Source: Monarcha castaneiventris obscurior (Eukaryota; Chordata; Aves; Passeriformes; Monarchidae). From it: a stretch of DNA of 64,000 nucleotides. A model generated the notes under the pieces. That model saw only the letters and a list, made by a program, of their open reading frames with translations, was not told where the DNA came from and searched no databases. Positions within the stretch are counted from its first letter, which is position 1, and every line of letters begins with the position of its first letter. The stretch covers positions 59,081,913-59,145,912 of the forward strand of contig JAMPIT010000894.1 in NCBI GenBank assembly GCA_026261815.1, in the 5' to 3' direction. Shown here one piece after another: positions 36,129-46,899 of this stretch. The position numbers were made by a program, and so were the translations under genes.

Positions 36129-36159
36129 AGTTTGGATTGCTCACTGTCTACTTATGTAC

Positions 36160-37640
36160 TATGTGTATATATATATATGTCTACATATAGGACATAGTAT
36201 TCCTCCACAATTACATGCACCAGGAGTAGGGCTACCACACACGATAGTTTGTAGTGTTAAAGGCAAGTGAACAACATTTCTGCAACAGTTTGTCTGAAGG
36301 CAAAGAGAAAGCACATCTGTCCCACAAAATCTGCTAATGCTGTATGAAAAAGATCTGAATGTTGTAACAAATACCTTGTCAAGAGACAGTGGTGAATGAA
36401 TAACCTCTAGATCATAGCCCATCAATTGCACGATGAGACTTCTGCACCTCTTAATTAAACATGCACAGAACTCTGTCACAGTACTGACAGTTTTCTTAGG
36501 TGTATTTGGTAAAAAAAAAAAAATCCATTCTAAGTAGATCGTTCTGTGTCCCTATTAAATTATCTTATTAAGGCTGTGGGGTATGGTGCAATAGGGAATA
36601 AAAAGAAGCAAACTGGTAAAGCTGGCTGTTGCAGTGGAGATTCATGAGCTAATTATATCTAATTCTTGACTAGCTTCTACAGGTAATGTTGGTGGGGAAG
36701 TCAGGGTCTTCTTCCAAATGAGCAAACAAATGCTTTAATTGACAGGTGGCTAAATCTCGTGTGGGTCTTACCCACTTAATTGCTCCCAGTAACTTTTGGA
36801 AATCATTCAATGTTTTGACATCAGGCCTTAAAGTTAATTGCTGTAGTTTTGCATTTTGTTCAGGTAATATCCTAAATATTTCCAAGGAGGGATCTATTGA
36901 ATTTTTCAGGGGCCACCTGCAACCCATGCTGAGTAAGACTAAGATGCTGAATAGTATCTTGCAAATATGAACCATCCTGTCCACAAACTGAACTGTCATC
37001 CACATAATGATATATGGTGCTCTGAGGATACTGAGCCCCCACTGAGGGCCCAGGGCATTGGCCACGAAAAGCTGACAAATATCCCCTGAGGGAGCACCGT
37101 CCAACGGTATCGATGCATGGGACAGAAAAGGCAAAATACTCCTGATCATCAGGATATAAAAAGGATAGTAGAAAAGCAGTCTTTTAAATCAATAACAAGT
37201 TCCAATCTTGGGCAATAAAGGAAGATCCAGAGTGCCTGGCTACAGGGCACCCATGGGTTTTAGGACTGCAGTGATGGCCTGGAAATCATACAATAATTGC
37301 TACTTTCCCAACTTCTACGGGATCACAAAAATAGGGATATTCCAGGGCCTAGTAGAAGGAACTATGTGTGTTGTCTGTAATTATTTTTGTACTAGCTGGT
37401 TTGCCTTAATTAGCTTATCCCTTTCAAGGCCACTAGTCTACCTAAACAACTGTGGTGTTCTGTTGGCACATCAGGAGTCCCAGCCATCCTCAAAACACTT
37501 TGCTGGACTGGTTCCAACATCCTCAGCTCTTTGAACAATGGGGCTACATACAGAAAACATAAATTTTACCCTATGGTTTCAATGTTGATGTTATCAAGTT
37601 CACAGTTTATTTGTAGGCCTGTGACTCCAATGATGCTAGC
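36160..37640 (-). pseudogene. ERV reverse transcriptase remnant
   Basis: Minus-strand pieces show RT palm sequence, an intact YVDD active-site box (plus-strand 36995-37006), thumb (FQKLLGAIKWVRPTRDL) and connection domain (36159-36479). About 37580-37640 (GVTGLQINCELD) may be the end of protease. The upstream RT fingers have many stops. Confidence 0.85.
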
Positions 37641-37649
37641 AGTCTGCAC

Positions 37650-38265
37650 ACAGAAGAAAAAAATTTAATTCTGGGACAGCCTCAGAAAACAATGTGGTTC
37701 TTGTAAAAGTCCTCCAACTTCAAGCTCATGGGTTTTCCTTTCAGAGATTTGGATTGAAAATTCTTGTAGCCTGTAACCCCAGAAAAGAGATAAAGTATAC
37801 AAAATATGGGCTCTCCAGGTGAAATATTCTGGCCTAGTGAAATCCAGCAAAAACGGAAAGCCTGTGGAATGTCTTAGTCTAAGCAGTAAAAGTGAGAAGA
37901 GGGGGGAAAAGGAGCTTCAAGCAACCTAAGCCAGAAATACTTTGCTTTGGTTTTCAGCCCACTTCTGTTTCTCTATTCCTCCAAGTTACCAAATTACAGA
38001 CACCCCAGCAATTCCTACCAAGGGAATTTCAACCACGTTAATGAAGGTTTTACCGTTGCTTTCAATACAGATGTCACTTCATTTGGACCCCCTGCCCAAC
38101 TTTCTTATTATCCAGTTTTTTATTATTATGTTTATTTCTCCTTAATTCTGCTGCAATGCTTTCTCTTTGTGAAAACTGGAAACAAATTTAAAATACAGCT
38201 CAGTTTCATTAATTTAAAAAGTCATCTGAAAAAACATTTACGGATTAAGCTCTGAAGCCCGAGAA
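37650..38265. other. Degraded ERV internal sequence or insertion, no gene recognised
   Basis: Between gag and pol remnants. Nothing here resembles capsid, zinc-knuckle or dUTPase motifs. A 61-codon minus-strand frame (37665-37850) has no recognisable domain. Confidence 0.4.
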
Positions 38266-38269
38266 GGGC

Positions 38270-39350
38270 CCCCTGGGCGCCCCGCGCGTGGTGCACGTGT
38301 CAGGCGCACACATAGTGGGGCGGCCTCCAGGGCCCGCCGGCCCTGGCTGCCACCACCTTCAGCGGCTGAGTGAAGCACAGTGAGGGTGAAGCAGGCAGGG
38401 GGGCGGTGCCGGGGCCCTGCCCGTGCTGGGACTGCTGCTCCTGTCTCCGGGCTTGCTGCCAGGGCCCCGGAAGGAGTTGCTGGAGCTGCGGGGAAAGGCA
38501 GTGGGCACGCCAAGGGCTGTGGAGCAGGGAAGCGGCAGCGCTACCTGAACCACCCCGACCCACCAGACAGCCCCCGGGATGAGGGGTCTGGTGAGGGTAC
38601 ATAAGGGGCAAACATTTCATCGCTAAATACAGGAGGGGGAGCAACAGAGGTTGTACATACTGGGGGGGTTTCTCTGAGGCTGATAATTGACAGGCATGGC
38701 CAATAACATGGGAATATCTCCCCTTTCTAGGGCTTCTTCCCTGCACTTCTCTATTAAATGTCGAAGGCTTAATGAGATTGCCGCAGTAAATCAAGTAAAG
38801 GAATCACGGGAGGAGAAGGACAAGAATGAACTAACACTTGAGCCATAGTGGATAATGCAGCAGCTGAATTTTTTACAGGAGTTAAAGAAGGATAAAGATC
38901 AGGCTTTTTCTCAGGATCGGTAGGGCCGGGATCAAAGACATTGCTAGGCTCCTGAGAGTAATCATCTGCCAGTTCAGGAGGCACTTCTGTGTAGGCATGG
39001 TTGACACGTGAAGCAGTCTCCAAATTAAAAATATCTGTTACAGGGTGCTCACAAACCTGCTCAGCAGGCTGCAAAGTTTTTAAAGCGGTATACACAGTTT
39101 TTTCCCAGGTAACTAACATATTGTCAGTGATCGGTCATCCTTGTCTTTTCTGTGCTTCTAATGCAGCTCCTACCTTTTCCCACACGTTAGCGTTGTAGGA
39201 GCCATGTGCGGAGAATACATTAGAATTGCTATTCAATCATACTAATAAAGCAGCTGACTTAACTCTCGGGGTTTTAGATCCCTGTTCTCTTAAAATTCTA
39301 TGTAAAAATTCTAAATAGAGCTTAAGCTCATGGGATGTAGACTATCCCAT
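38270..39350 (-). pseudogene. ERV gag, matrix and proline-rich region
   Basis: The matrix region is readable on the minus strand around 39330-39000 (LKLYLEFLHRILREQGSKTP; WEKVGAALEAQKRQG; then WEKTVYTALKTLQPAEQV). An acidic/proline stretch (VFDPGPTDPEKKPDLYP) follows, then a Gln/Pro-rich segment (38300-38560). Two or more stops interrupt it. The composition parallels the gag of the provirus at 9.6-10.3 kb. Confidence 0.75.
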
Positions 39351-39474
39351 AGTTCTGCGTTTGCAGTCTCACCTGTCCAGCGGGTAGAGACGAGGGTCGG
39401 GGATACCCTGCCACACAGCTTGGTTTGAATGCAGCGTCGCTACCAGAGATTCACTAATTGTGTCCCTTCACTGT

Positions 39475-39492
39475 GTTCCTGTGCGGGTGCCA
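39475..39492 (-). other. Retroviral primer-binding site
   Basis: Minus strand TGGCACCCGCACAGGAAC begins one base after the CA that ends the 5' LTR (39494). The TGG start and position fit a tRNA primer site; I do not assign the tRNA. Confidence 0.6.
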
Positions 39493-39493
39493 C

Positions 39494-39620
39494 TGGTAGC
39501 GATTAGAAGAAACATGGACCCTGTTCTAAGTAGACAGAATCGCTTTATTAAGCATACACCAGTATTTATATGTTTTTCGGTGTACAACTTCAGGATCAAA
39601 CTATGCAGCCAGTGATTAGG
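39494..39620 (-). mobile_element. 5' LTR, truncated
   Basis: R/U5 and part of U3: TATA-like element (plus gtatttatatg, about 39562-39572) and AATAAA (plus tttatt, 39544-39549). U3 is cut off where the C-rich minisatellite begins (about 39620). Confidence 0.7.
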
Positions 39621-39933
39621 AGACTTTCCCAAATCCTTAAAACATCCTAAAAACCCCAAAAATCCCCAAAAATCTTCCCAAATCCCAAACTCCCAATCCT
39701 GAAACTCCCAAAATCTCCCCAAAAGCCCTCAAAAACCTCCAAAAATCCATTTGAAATCCTAAAAAAATCACAAAAAAATTACAAGAACCCCCAAAAAATC
39801 CCAAAAAATTCAAAGAAATCCCCAAAAAATCCTTATCTTCCCAAATCCCAAACTCCCACTCCCAAAAACCCCACCAAAACCCCCCCAAATCCCATTTCCC
39901 TCCAATTTTTTTCCTGGTTTTTCCCTCCTGCAG

Positions 39934-40113
39934 GGGGCGCTGCGGTGCCTGGTTGTGGCCCTGGGCGTGGCCGGCCCCACCCTTTCCCACCGTGGCCCCG
40001 CCCTGACTGGGCTGTGCCAGGCGGGGCTCGAGGCCGAGGATTCTTCGGGAATTTTGGGAGCGGCCCTGGGAGCCCTGGGAGGGCTGGCGGCTGCCCTGGG
40101 TGGCACCAAAACC
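39934..40113 (+). CDS. Candidate internal exon, 60 codons, unknown gene
   Basis: A non-repetitive island. It is preceded by a strong acceptor (polypyrimidine stretch, then ctcctgcag ending at 39933) and followed by a consensus donor (gtgagt at 40114). The 180 nt are open in the frame starting at the first base (GALRCLVVALGVAGP..., ending ALGGTKT), symmetrical phase 0-0. The peptide is Leu/Ala/Gly-rich with amphipathic spacing, compatible with helical repeats. I do not recognise the protein. The coding-like island embedded in minisatellite resembles microchromosome genes with repeat-filled introns. Confidence 0.5.
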
Positions 40114-42140
40114 GTGAGTGACCCAAAATCCTAGGATTTCAACCCAAAATTCGGCATTTTCCGCCCCAAAATACCCCAAAAAACCCCCAAAACACCCCAG
40201 ATATACCCAAAACCCACCAAAAACCCAAAAAACAACCCCCAAACCACCCAAAATGTCCCAAAACCATCCCAAAATGCCCCAGAAACACCCCAAAAACCAC
40301 TGGAAACACCCCAAGAAACCCCAAAAATACCCTGAAACCACCCCAGAAATACCCAAAACTCCCCAAAAACCACTCAAAACACCCCAAAATCCCCCAAAAC
40401 ACCCCTAAAACCACCCTGAAATCCCAAATAACACCCAACCCCCCCAAAAAAACCCCAAAATAGCCAAAAAAACCCTCAAAACACCCCAAAATACCCCAAA
40501 ACCACCCCAAAACTTTCCCAAAATTTTCCCAAAATCCCAGAAAATTCCCCCAAAAGTTCACCCCAAATCCCACAAAATTCCCCTGAAAATTCAACCCCAA
40601 ATTTCCCCAAATTTTCCAGAAAATTCCCCCAAAGGTGAACCCAAAATCCAAGAAAATTCCCCAAAAATTTTTTCCCAAAATCCCAGAAAATTCTCTTGCA
40701 ATTTACCAGAAAATTCTCCCAAAATTCCCTGAAATTCCCCCAAAATCCTAGAAAATTCCCCCCACATTTCCCCAAAATTCCCAGAAAATTCCCCTGAAAA
40801 TCCAACCCCAAATCCCCCCAAAATTCCTCCCAAATTCCCTGAAACTCCTCCCGAAATCCCTGAGAATTCCCTCCCAAAACGAGCTGGAAATTCCCGTGAA
40901 TTCTCCCCAAAATCCTGGAAATTCCCGGAAAAATTCCACCCAAAAATCCACGAAAATTCCTCCCAAAATCCCCCTCCAAAAGGACCCAAAATCCCCAGAC
41001 ATTGCCCCAAAATCACCCAAAAAATTCCAGGAAAATTCCCCCAAAATCCCCCTAAAACCGATCCCAAAATTCCTCTCAAAATTCGTCTCAAAATCCCACA
41101 AAATTCCCAAAAAACTCCCTCCAAAATCCCCAAAATTCCAGAAAATTCCCCTAAAAATCCACCCCAAAATTCCCTCAAATTCCCCCCAAAATCCCAGAAA
41201 ATCTCCCTAAAAATTTTCTCAAAATCCCAGAAAATTCCCTCAAGAATTTCACCCAAAATTCCCCAAAAAATTCCCCCCAAATCCCACAAAATTCCCCCCA
41301 AATTGCCCCAAAATCCCAGAACATTCCACTTAAAATTTACCCAAAATCCCAGAAAATTACAAAGTTTTCCCAAAATTCCCTGAAATTCCCCTAAAATTCC
41401 CGAGAATTCCCTCCCAAAACGAGCTCGGAATTCCCAGGAATTCTCCCCAAAATCCTGGGAATTCCCTGAAAAATTCTGCCCAAAAATCCACGAAAATTCC
41501 TCCCAAAATCCTCCTCCAAAGACCCAAAATCCCCAGAAATTGCCCCCAAATCACCTAAAAAATTCTATGAAAATTCCCAAAAAATCCTCCCAAAATCCCA
41601 GAAAATTCCCCTAAAAATGAGCCCAAAATTGTCCCAAAATTCCATGAAAATTCCCCCAAAACCGATCCCAAAATTCCTCTCAAAATTCCAAAAAAAATCC
41701 CTCCAAAATCCCAGAAAAACTTCCAAAATCCTCTCAAAATCCAGGAATTCCCAGCAAAAAAATCCCCAGAATCCCAGAAAATTCCCCTAAATATGAGCCC
41801 AAAATTCCATGAAAATTCCCCCAAAATCCCCCAAAAACTGATCCCAAATATTCCTGAAAAGTCATTTTAAATTCCTTTAAAAAAATCCCCAGGAAATCGC
41901 CCCAAATTCCCCAAAAATCCCTCAAAATTCCTTTAAAAAGCACCAAAATTCCTTAAAAGTCCCTGAAATTCTCCAAAACCTGAGAAAATGGCAGGGAATT
42001 CCCAAGAATTCCCCAAAAAAAATCCCTGAAAATTCCAAAAAAAATCCTTTTGGGATTTCACCCAAAATCCCTGAAAAATCCTCCCAAAATAATCGCCAAA
42101 ATTCCCTTAAAAATCCCAGAAAATTCTTCCAGAAAATTCC

Positions 42141-42395
42141 CCGAAAAAAACTCGACCAGAAATGCCCCAAAATCCCCGAAATTGCGCCCAAAACCCCCCC
42201 GGAATTGCAAAAAAAAAAGCTGGAACTCCATATATGGTATTTATTGGTGCCGTGGGCGGAGCTAATTCCCTGAAAAAAACTCGACCAGAAATGCCCCAAA
42301 ATCCCCGAAATTGCACCCAAAACCCCCCCGGAATTGCAAAAAAAAAAAGCTGGAACTCCATATATGGTATTTATTGGTGCCGTGGGCGGAGCTTG
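42141..42395 (+). repeat. 130-bp tandem duplication with CArG box
   Basis: Two copies, roughly 42141-42266 and 42267-42395, sharing CTCGACCAGAAATGCCCC, an A-run, GCTGGAACTCCATATATGG and TTATTGGTGCCGTGGGCGG. Only a few bases differ. Confidence 0.9.
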
Positions 42396-42500
42396 ATCTT
42401 GATTGGTCAGTAGGGCTCAGGCTGCTCCAGGCGCTGCCAATGGGAGGCACAGACCTCTGTGGGGGGCGGGGCTTGAGCCAAATATGGGTGGGGGGGGCTT
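42220..42500. promoter_or_regulatory. Promoter-like island with three CArG boxes, CCAAT and GC boxes
   Basis: CArG/SRF-type elements CCATATATGG at 42228-42237 and 42358-42367 and CCAAATATGG at 42478-42487 all fit CC(A/T)6GG. Inverted CCAAT boxes lie at 42373-42377 and 42402-42406 and a direct one at 42437-42441. GGGCGG-type GC boxes occur near 42255, 42385 and 42465. The combination stands out from the surrounding minisatellite. Direction and target gene are unknown; no start codon was assigned. Confidence 0.5.
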
Positions 42501-44185
42501 GGGCAGGACAAGGGGTGGGAGGGGCCAGAAATTGCTGGAACGGCCCCGAAATTGCCAGGAATTGCCCCGGAAATTGCCCAGAAATCCCAGGAAATTTGAC
42601 CAAAAGTTTTCCCCAAAATCCGGGAAGTTCCCTCAAAAAATTCCTCTGAAATTCCCCCCAAAATTCCCCCAAATCCCAGAAAATTCCCCCAAAAATTTCC
42701 CAATAATTTCCCCAAAAATCCCAGAAAATTCCCCAAAAGATTCCCAAATAATTCCCCCAAAATCCCAGAAAATTCCCTCAAGAATTGCACCCCAAATTCC
42801 CCTAAAAATTTCCCCAAATCCCAGAAAATTCCCCCAAAGAACCCAAAATCCCAGAAAATTCACCCCAAATCCCACAAAATTCCCCCAAAAATTTTTCAAG
42901 AATTTCCCCAAAAATCCCAGAAAATTCTCTCCAAAAATTCCTCTGAAATTCCCTCCAAAAATTCCCCCAAATCTTCCCCCAAAATCCCCCTGAAAACCCA
43001 ACCCCAAATCCCCCAAAATCCCAGAAAATCCCCCCAAATCCCAATTCACTCAAAACCTCAGAAAATTCCCCCAAAGATGAACCTGAAATTCCCGCAAAAT
43101 TTCTCCCAAAAATTCCCCTAAAATTTCCCCCAAATCCCAGAAAATTCCCTCAAAAAATTTCTCCAAAATTCCCTGAAATTCCCCCAAAATCCCAGAGAAG
43201 TCCCCCAAAAATTCACCCCAAATTCCACAAAATTCCCCAAAAAATTCCCCAAAAATTTCCCCCAAAATCCCAGAAAATTCCCCTAAAAATTTCACTGAAA
43301 ATCCCAGAAAATTGCCCTGAAAATGAACCCAGAACGCCCCCAAAATCCCAGAAAATTCCACCAAAAATTCACCCAAAATCCACAAAATTTCCCAAAAATT
43401 TGCCAAAAAATTTTCCCCAAATCCCACAAAATTCCCTTAAAAATTCCCAAAGAAATGTCCCCAAAATCCCAGAAAATTCCCTCAAATCCCCCCAAAATCC
43501 AACCCCAAATCCCCCCAAAATCCCAGAATATCTCCCCAAATCCCAAAAAAATTCACTCAAAATCCCAGAAAATTCCCCCAAAGATGAACCTGAAATTCCC
43601 CTAAAATTTCCCCCAAACCCCTGAAAATTCCCCTAAAATTTACCAGAAAATTCTCCCAAAATCCCAGAAAATTCCACCAAAGATGAACTCGAAATTGCCC
43701 CAAAATTCCAGAAAATTCCTTCAAAAATCCCCCCAAAATTCCTCTAAATTTAAATTTTCTCAAAATCCCTGAAAATTCCCTGCAAAATTTCACACAAAAT
43801 TCCCAGAAAATTCCCCTAAAAATCACCCCAAAATCCCAAAAATACCCCCTGAATCTTCCCCAAAAATCCAGAAAATTGGAGCTTTTTGAGGGGAATTTGT
43901 GCTTTTTTGAAGAGAATTTGGGTTTTTTGAGGGGATTTTGGGGGTTTTGAGGTGATTTTGAGGGTTTTTGCAGTTTTTTGTGGGAAAATTGGAGTTTTTG
44001 AGGGAAAATAGGGTTTTTTGTTGTGAAACGGAGAATTTTTGGGGTGAAATGGGGGCTTTTGGGGGGTTTTTGGAGGTAAAATTGGCGTTTTTTTAGGGAA
44101 ATTCGGGGTTTTTGAAGGAAAATAGGGGTTTTTGGTGTGAAAAGGAGGATTTTTGGGGCAAAATGGAGGGTTTTTGGGTCCTTAC

Positions 44186-44254
44186 CAGGTGTGGGGCACG
44201 TTGACCCCCAGGTACTCCCGGCAGAGCAGGTGCGAGTGGCAGGTGGCGGCCAGC
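44186..44254 (-). CDS. Candidate internal exon, 69 nt, unknown gene
   Basis: Minus strand: acceptor ttttccag just before 44254 and donor gtaagg just after 44186. The GC-rich, non-repetitive insert is flanked by minisatellite. The most protein-like frame (one base, then 22 codons) reads LAATCHSHLLCREYLGVNV. All three frames are open, so the frame is inferred. It could belong with 46832-46869 upstream, which joins in phase. I cannot name the gene. Confidence 0.4.
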
Positions 44255-44758
44255 CTGGAAAATGCCCCAAAATGGACCAAAATCGGCCAGAAATGACCCA
44301 GAATCCACCCAGAATGCCCCAAAATCCACCCAACACCCACCCAAAATCCACCCGAAATAACCCAAAATGCCTCAAAATCCACCCAAAATGGACTCAAAAT
44401 CCACCCCAAATGCCCCAAAATCCACCCAAAACGCCTTAAAATCCACCCAAAATTACCCAAAAACCACCTGAAATTACCCAAAATACCACAAAATCCGCCC
44501 AAAATGCCCCAAAATCCACCCCAAATGACCCAAAAATTACCCAGAAATGACCCAAAATGCCCCAAAATCCACTAAAAATTACCCAAAATCCACCCAAAAT
44601 GACCCCAAACCAGCCCCTAAATGACCCAAAATCCACCCAAAATCCATAAAAAATGCCCTAAAATCCACCCAAAATGACCTAAGATAACCCAAAATTCCCC
44701 CAAATCCACCTATAATGCCCTAAAATCCACCCAAAATTACCCAAAATGACCCAAAAAC

Positions 44759-45499
44759 TGTTGGAGTGAAAGCACAGGCCCAGAGGGAAGCCAAAGCACA
44801 AGAGTTGAATTAAAGCCTTTGGACAAGCTGAGATACATGAAATCTTACCAAAAGTGAAACAGAAATGTAGAATTTCTAACTTCTAGTAGAAAATACATGC
44901 TAAGTGCCTTAAACATTGAAAAGCTGCAGCAGAGACCTTGAGCATAGTTCTTTCTGCTGTGGCAGTGTTATCCTTTCATAGAGTTCTTTACTTTAGACAA
45001 AATATGGATAGAACTATATTGTTTACATTTTTTAGATATATTATTTTAGACAAAATAGGGATAGAATAAAATTGTTCACATTTTTTAGATATAGTGTTCA
45101 CATAAACAATAAGAGCTGATAGAAACTGCATACACAAATCTGTGTAATACCTATGTAATGCTTACAATTGTTAGAATTAGACCAGGATAGGTTAAGAAAA
45201 GAAAAACTAGAATCGTGTGTTAATTTCATTGGTTAATTAACAAAGATAATTGACACTTCGGTAAGGAAAGGGAATCCACCATTATTTAGAAAAAATTGGT
45301 AGAAGAAGTTTGCTGCCTGCTGTGCCTCCTGTTTTGCTGCTGCTGCTGTTGCTGCTTGGCTTTATCATGTAACCCCCTTCGAACTCTGCCTTCAAGAAAC
45401 TATGAGACGGTGAAATAAAGAACTTAGCAGAACAGCAGCCTCCTCTGCTCTCCTTGACCCTGCTCCAAACAGGAGGGGTACCCCATCAAAAGCATAACA
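44759..45499 (+). mobile_element. Solo LTR inserted in the minisatellite, 6-bp duplication
   Basis: 741 bp, starts TGTTGGAG and ends GCATAACA (TGTT/AACA termini). Flanked by the perfect 6-bp repeat aaaaac at 44753-44758 and 45500-45505. AATAAA at 45414-45419 gives plus orientation. A short CTG run (about 45338-45350) lies inside. The repeat resumes on the other side, so the LTR is younger than the array. Confidence 0.88.
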
Positions 45500-45505
45500 A
45501 AAAAC

Positions 45506-46820
45506 CACCTGAAATCACCCAAAATTACCCAAAAATTACCTAGAAATGCCCCAAAATCCACCCAAAATGCCCCCAAAATCCACCCAAAATGCCCAAAAAA
45601 CAGCCCCCAAATTACCAAAAAATGCCCCAAAATCCACCCAAAATGCCCCAAGATAACCCAAAATCCACCCTGAATGCCCTAAAATCCACCCAAAATTACC
45701 CAAAAATTACCTAGAAATGACCCAAAATCCACCCTAAAAGGACCCAAAACCAGCCCCAAAATGCCCCAAAACCAGCCCCTAAATGACCCAAAATCCACCC
45801 AAAATCTCCCAAAACCCACCCCAAATGACCCAAAAATTACCCAGAAAAGACCCAAAATCCACCCAAAATGCATGCAAAATGCCTCAAAATCCCCCCCAAA
45901 TGCCCCAAAATCAACCCAAAAAGGCCTAAAATCCACTTAAAATCCACCCAAAAGGACCCAAAATGCCCCAAAATCCACCTAAAATGCCCCAAAAGCAGCC
46001 CCTAAATGACCCAAAATCCCCCCAAAAAGGACCTAAAACCAGCCCCAAAATCCACCTGAAATTCTCCCCACATGCCCTAAAATCCACCCAAAATGCCCCA
46101 AGATCCCCCAAAATCTAACCAAAATGCCCCAAAATCACCCAAAATGCCCCAAAACCAGCCCCTAACTGACCCAAAATCCACCCAAAAAGGACCCAAAACC
46201 AGCCCCAAAATCCACCTGAAATTCCCCCCATATGCCCTAAAATCCACCCAAAATGCCCCAAGATCCCCCAAAATCCAACCAAAATGCCCCAAAATCCCCC
46301 CAAAATCACCCAAAACCCACCTAAAATGCCCCAAAACCAGCCCCTAAATGACCCAAAATCCACCCAAAAAGGACGCAAAACACCCTAAAATCCACCAAAA
46401 ATTACCCAGAAATGACCCAAAATGCCCCCAAATCCACCCAGAATCCACCCAAAATCCCCCCAAAATCTAAACAAAATGCCCCAAAATCCACCCCAAATGC
46501 CCCAAAATAAACCAAAATTCCCTCATAACTCAAAATCCACCCAAAATGACTCAAAATCCACCCAAAATTCCCCAAAAATCCAGCCAAAATCCACCCAAAA
46601 ACCACCTGAAATGACCCAAAATTACCCAAAATCCACCCAGAATGCCCCAAAATCCATCCCAAATGACCCAAAATCCACCCAAAATCCCCCAAAAACCACC
46701 CAAATGTACCCCAAATGACCCAAAATCCACCCATAATTCCCCAAAATGCCCCAAAATCCCACCCAAAATGCCCCAAAATCCCACCCAAAATGCCCCAAAA
46801 TCACCGGAATTTGCCCCAAA
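45506..46820 (+). repeat. CCCAAAAT minisatellite, second block
   Basis: Units such as ACCCAAAATCCACCCAAAATGCCCCAAAATCC. A longer internal duplication (about 46115-46240 versus 45960-46090, sharing CCTGAAATTC, CCCCAAGATCCCCC) is visible. Confidence 0.95.
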
Positions 46821-46831
46821 AGGGCCCTGAC

Positions 46832-46869
46832 CAGATGGTGGCTAAGCAGCCGGTGCAGCGCCAGAGCAC
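46832..46869 (-). other. Possible 38-nt exon upstream of 44186-44254
   Basis: Minus strand GTGCTCTGGCGC... ends at a possible gt donor (gtcagg). Read in frame it gives VLWRCTGCLATI and joins the 69-nt candidate exon in phase through a Trp codon. The preceding acceptor (cccgag) is weak and has little pyrimidine tract, so this is tentative. The plus strand offers an alternative short frame ending in TAG at 46874-46879. Confidence 0.2.
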
Positions 46870-46899
46870 CTCGGGTTAGTAGAATATTTTGGAAGCTCC

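Larger units (their letters stand above)
33464..39494 (-). mobile_element. Second betaretrovirus-like ERV, pol split by LTR insertions
   Basis: Minus-strand order: primer-binding site (39475-39492), gag matrix and proline-rich part (39350-38270), degraded protease/RT (37640-36160), then LTR-type insertions (36128-34358), the RNase H core (34352-34140), degraded sequence and a polypurine tract near 33470. Stops and frameshifts throughout. It is a relative of the provirus at 5.9-10.3 kb but not a recent copy of it. Confidence 0.8.
39625..44752 (+). repeat. CCCAAAAT minisatellite, first block
   Basis: Imperfect units such as CCCAAAATCCCAGAAAATTCCCC and CCCCAAAACACC of roughly 10-24 bp. At about 43870-44180 the same composition is read on the other strand (GGGGTTTTTGAGGG). 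Glycine/Phe/Trp-rich minus-strand frames and Pro/Lys/Asn-rich plus-strand frames spanning it are artefacts. The block encloses the gene-like islands at 39934, 42200 and 44186. Confidence 0.95.

Noticed and set aside
39637..43560. Long Gly/Phe/Trp/Leu-rich minus-strand frames
   Set aside because: Translations of the CCCAAAAT minisatellite; composition follows the repeat, with no domain and no start context.
39625..46820. CRISPR-like regular repeats
   Set aside because: Repeats are short, contiguous and lack spacers of constant length; the window is eukaryotic.
46826..46880. Plus-strand terminal exon ending TAG followed by AATAAA words
   Set aside because: No clear acceptor; the AATAAA words are common in the AT-rich island that follows.
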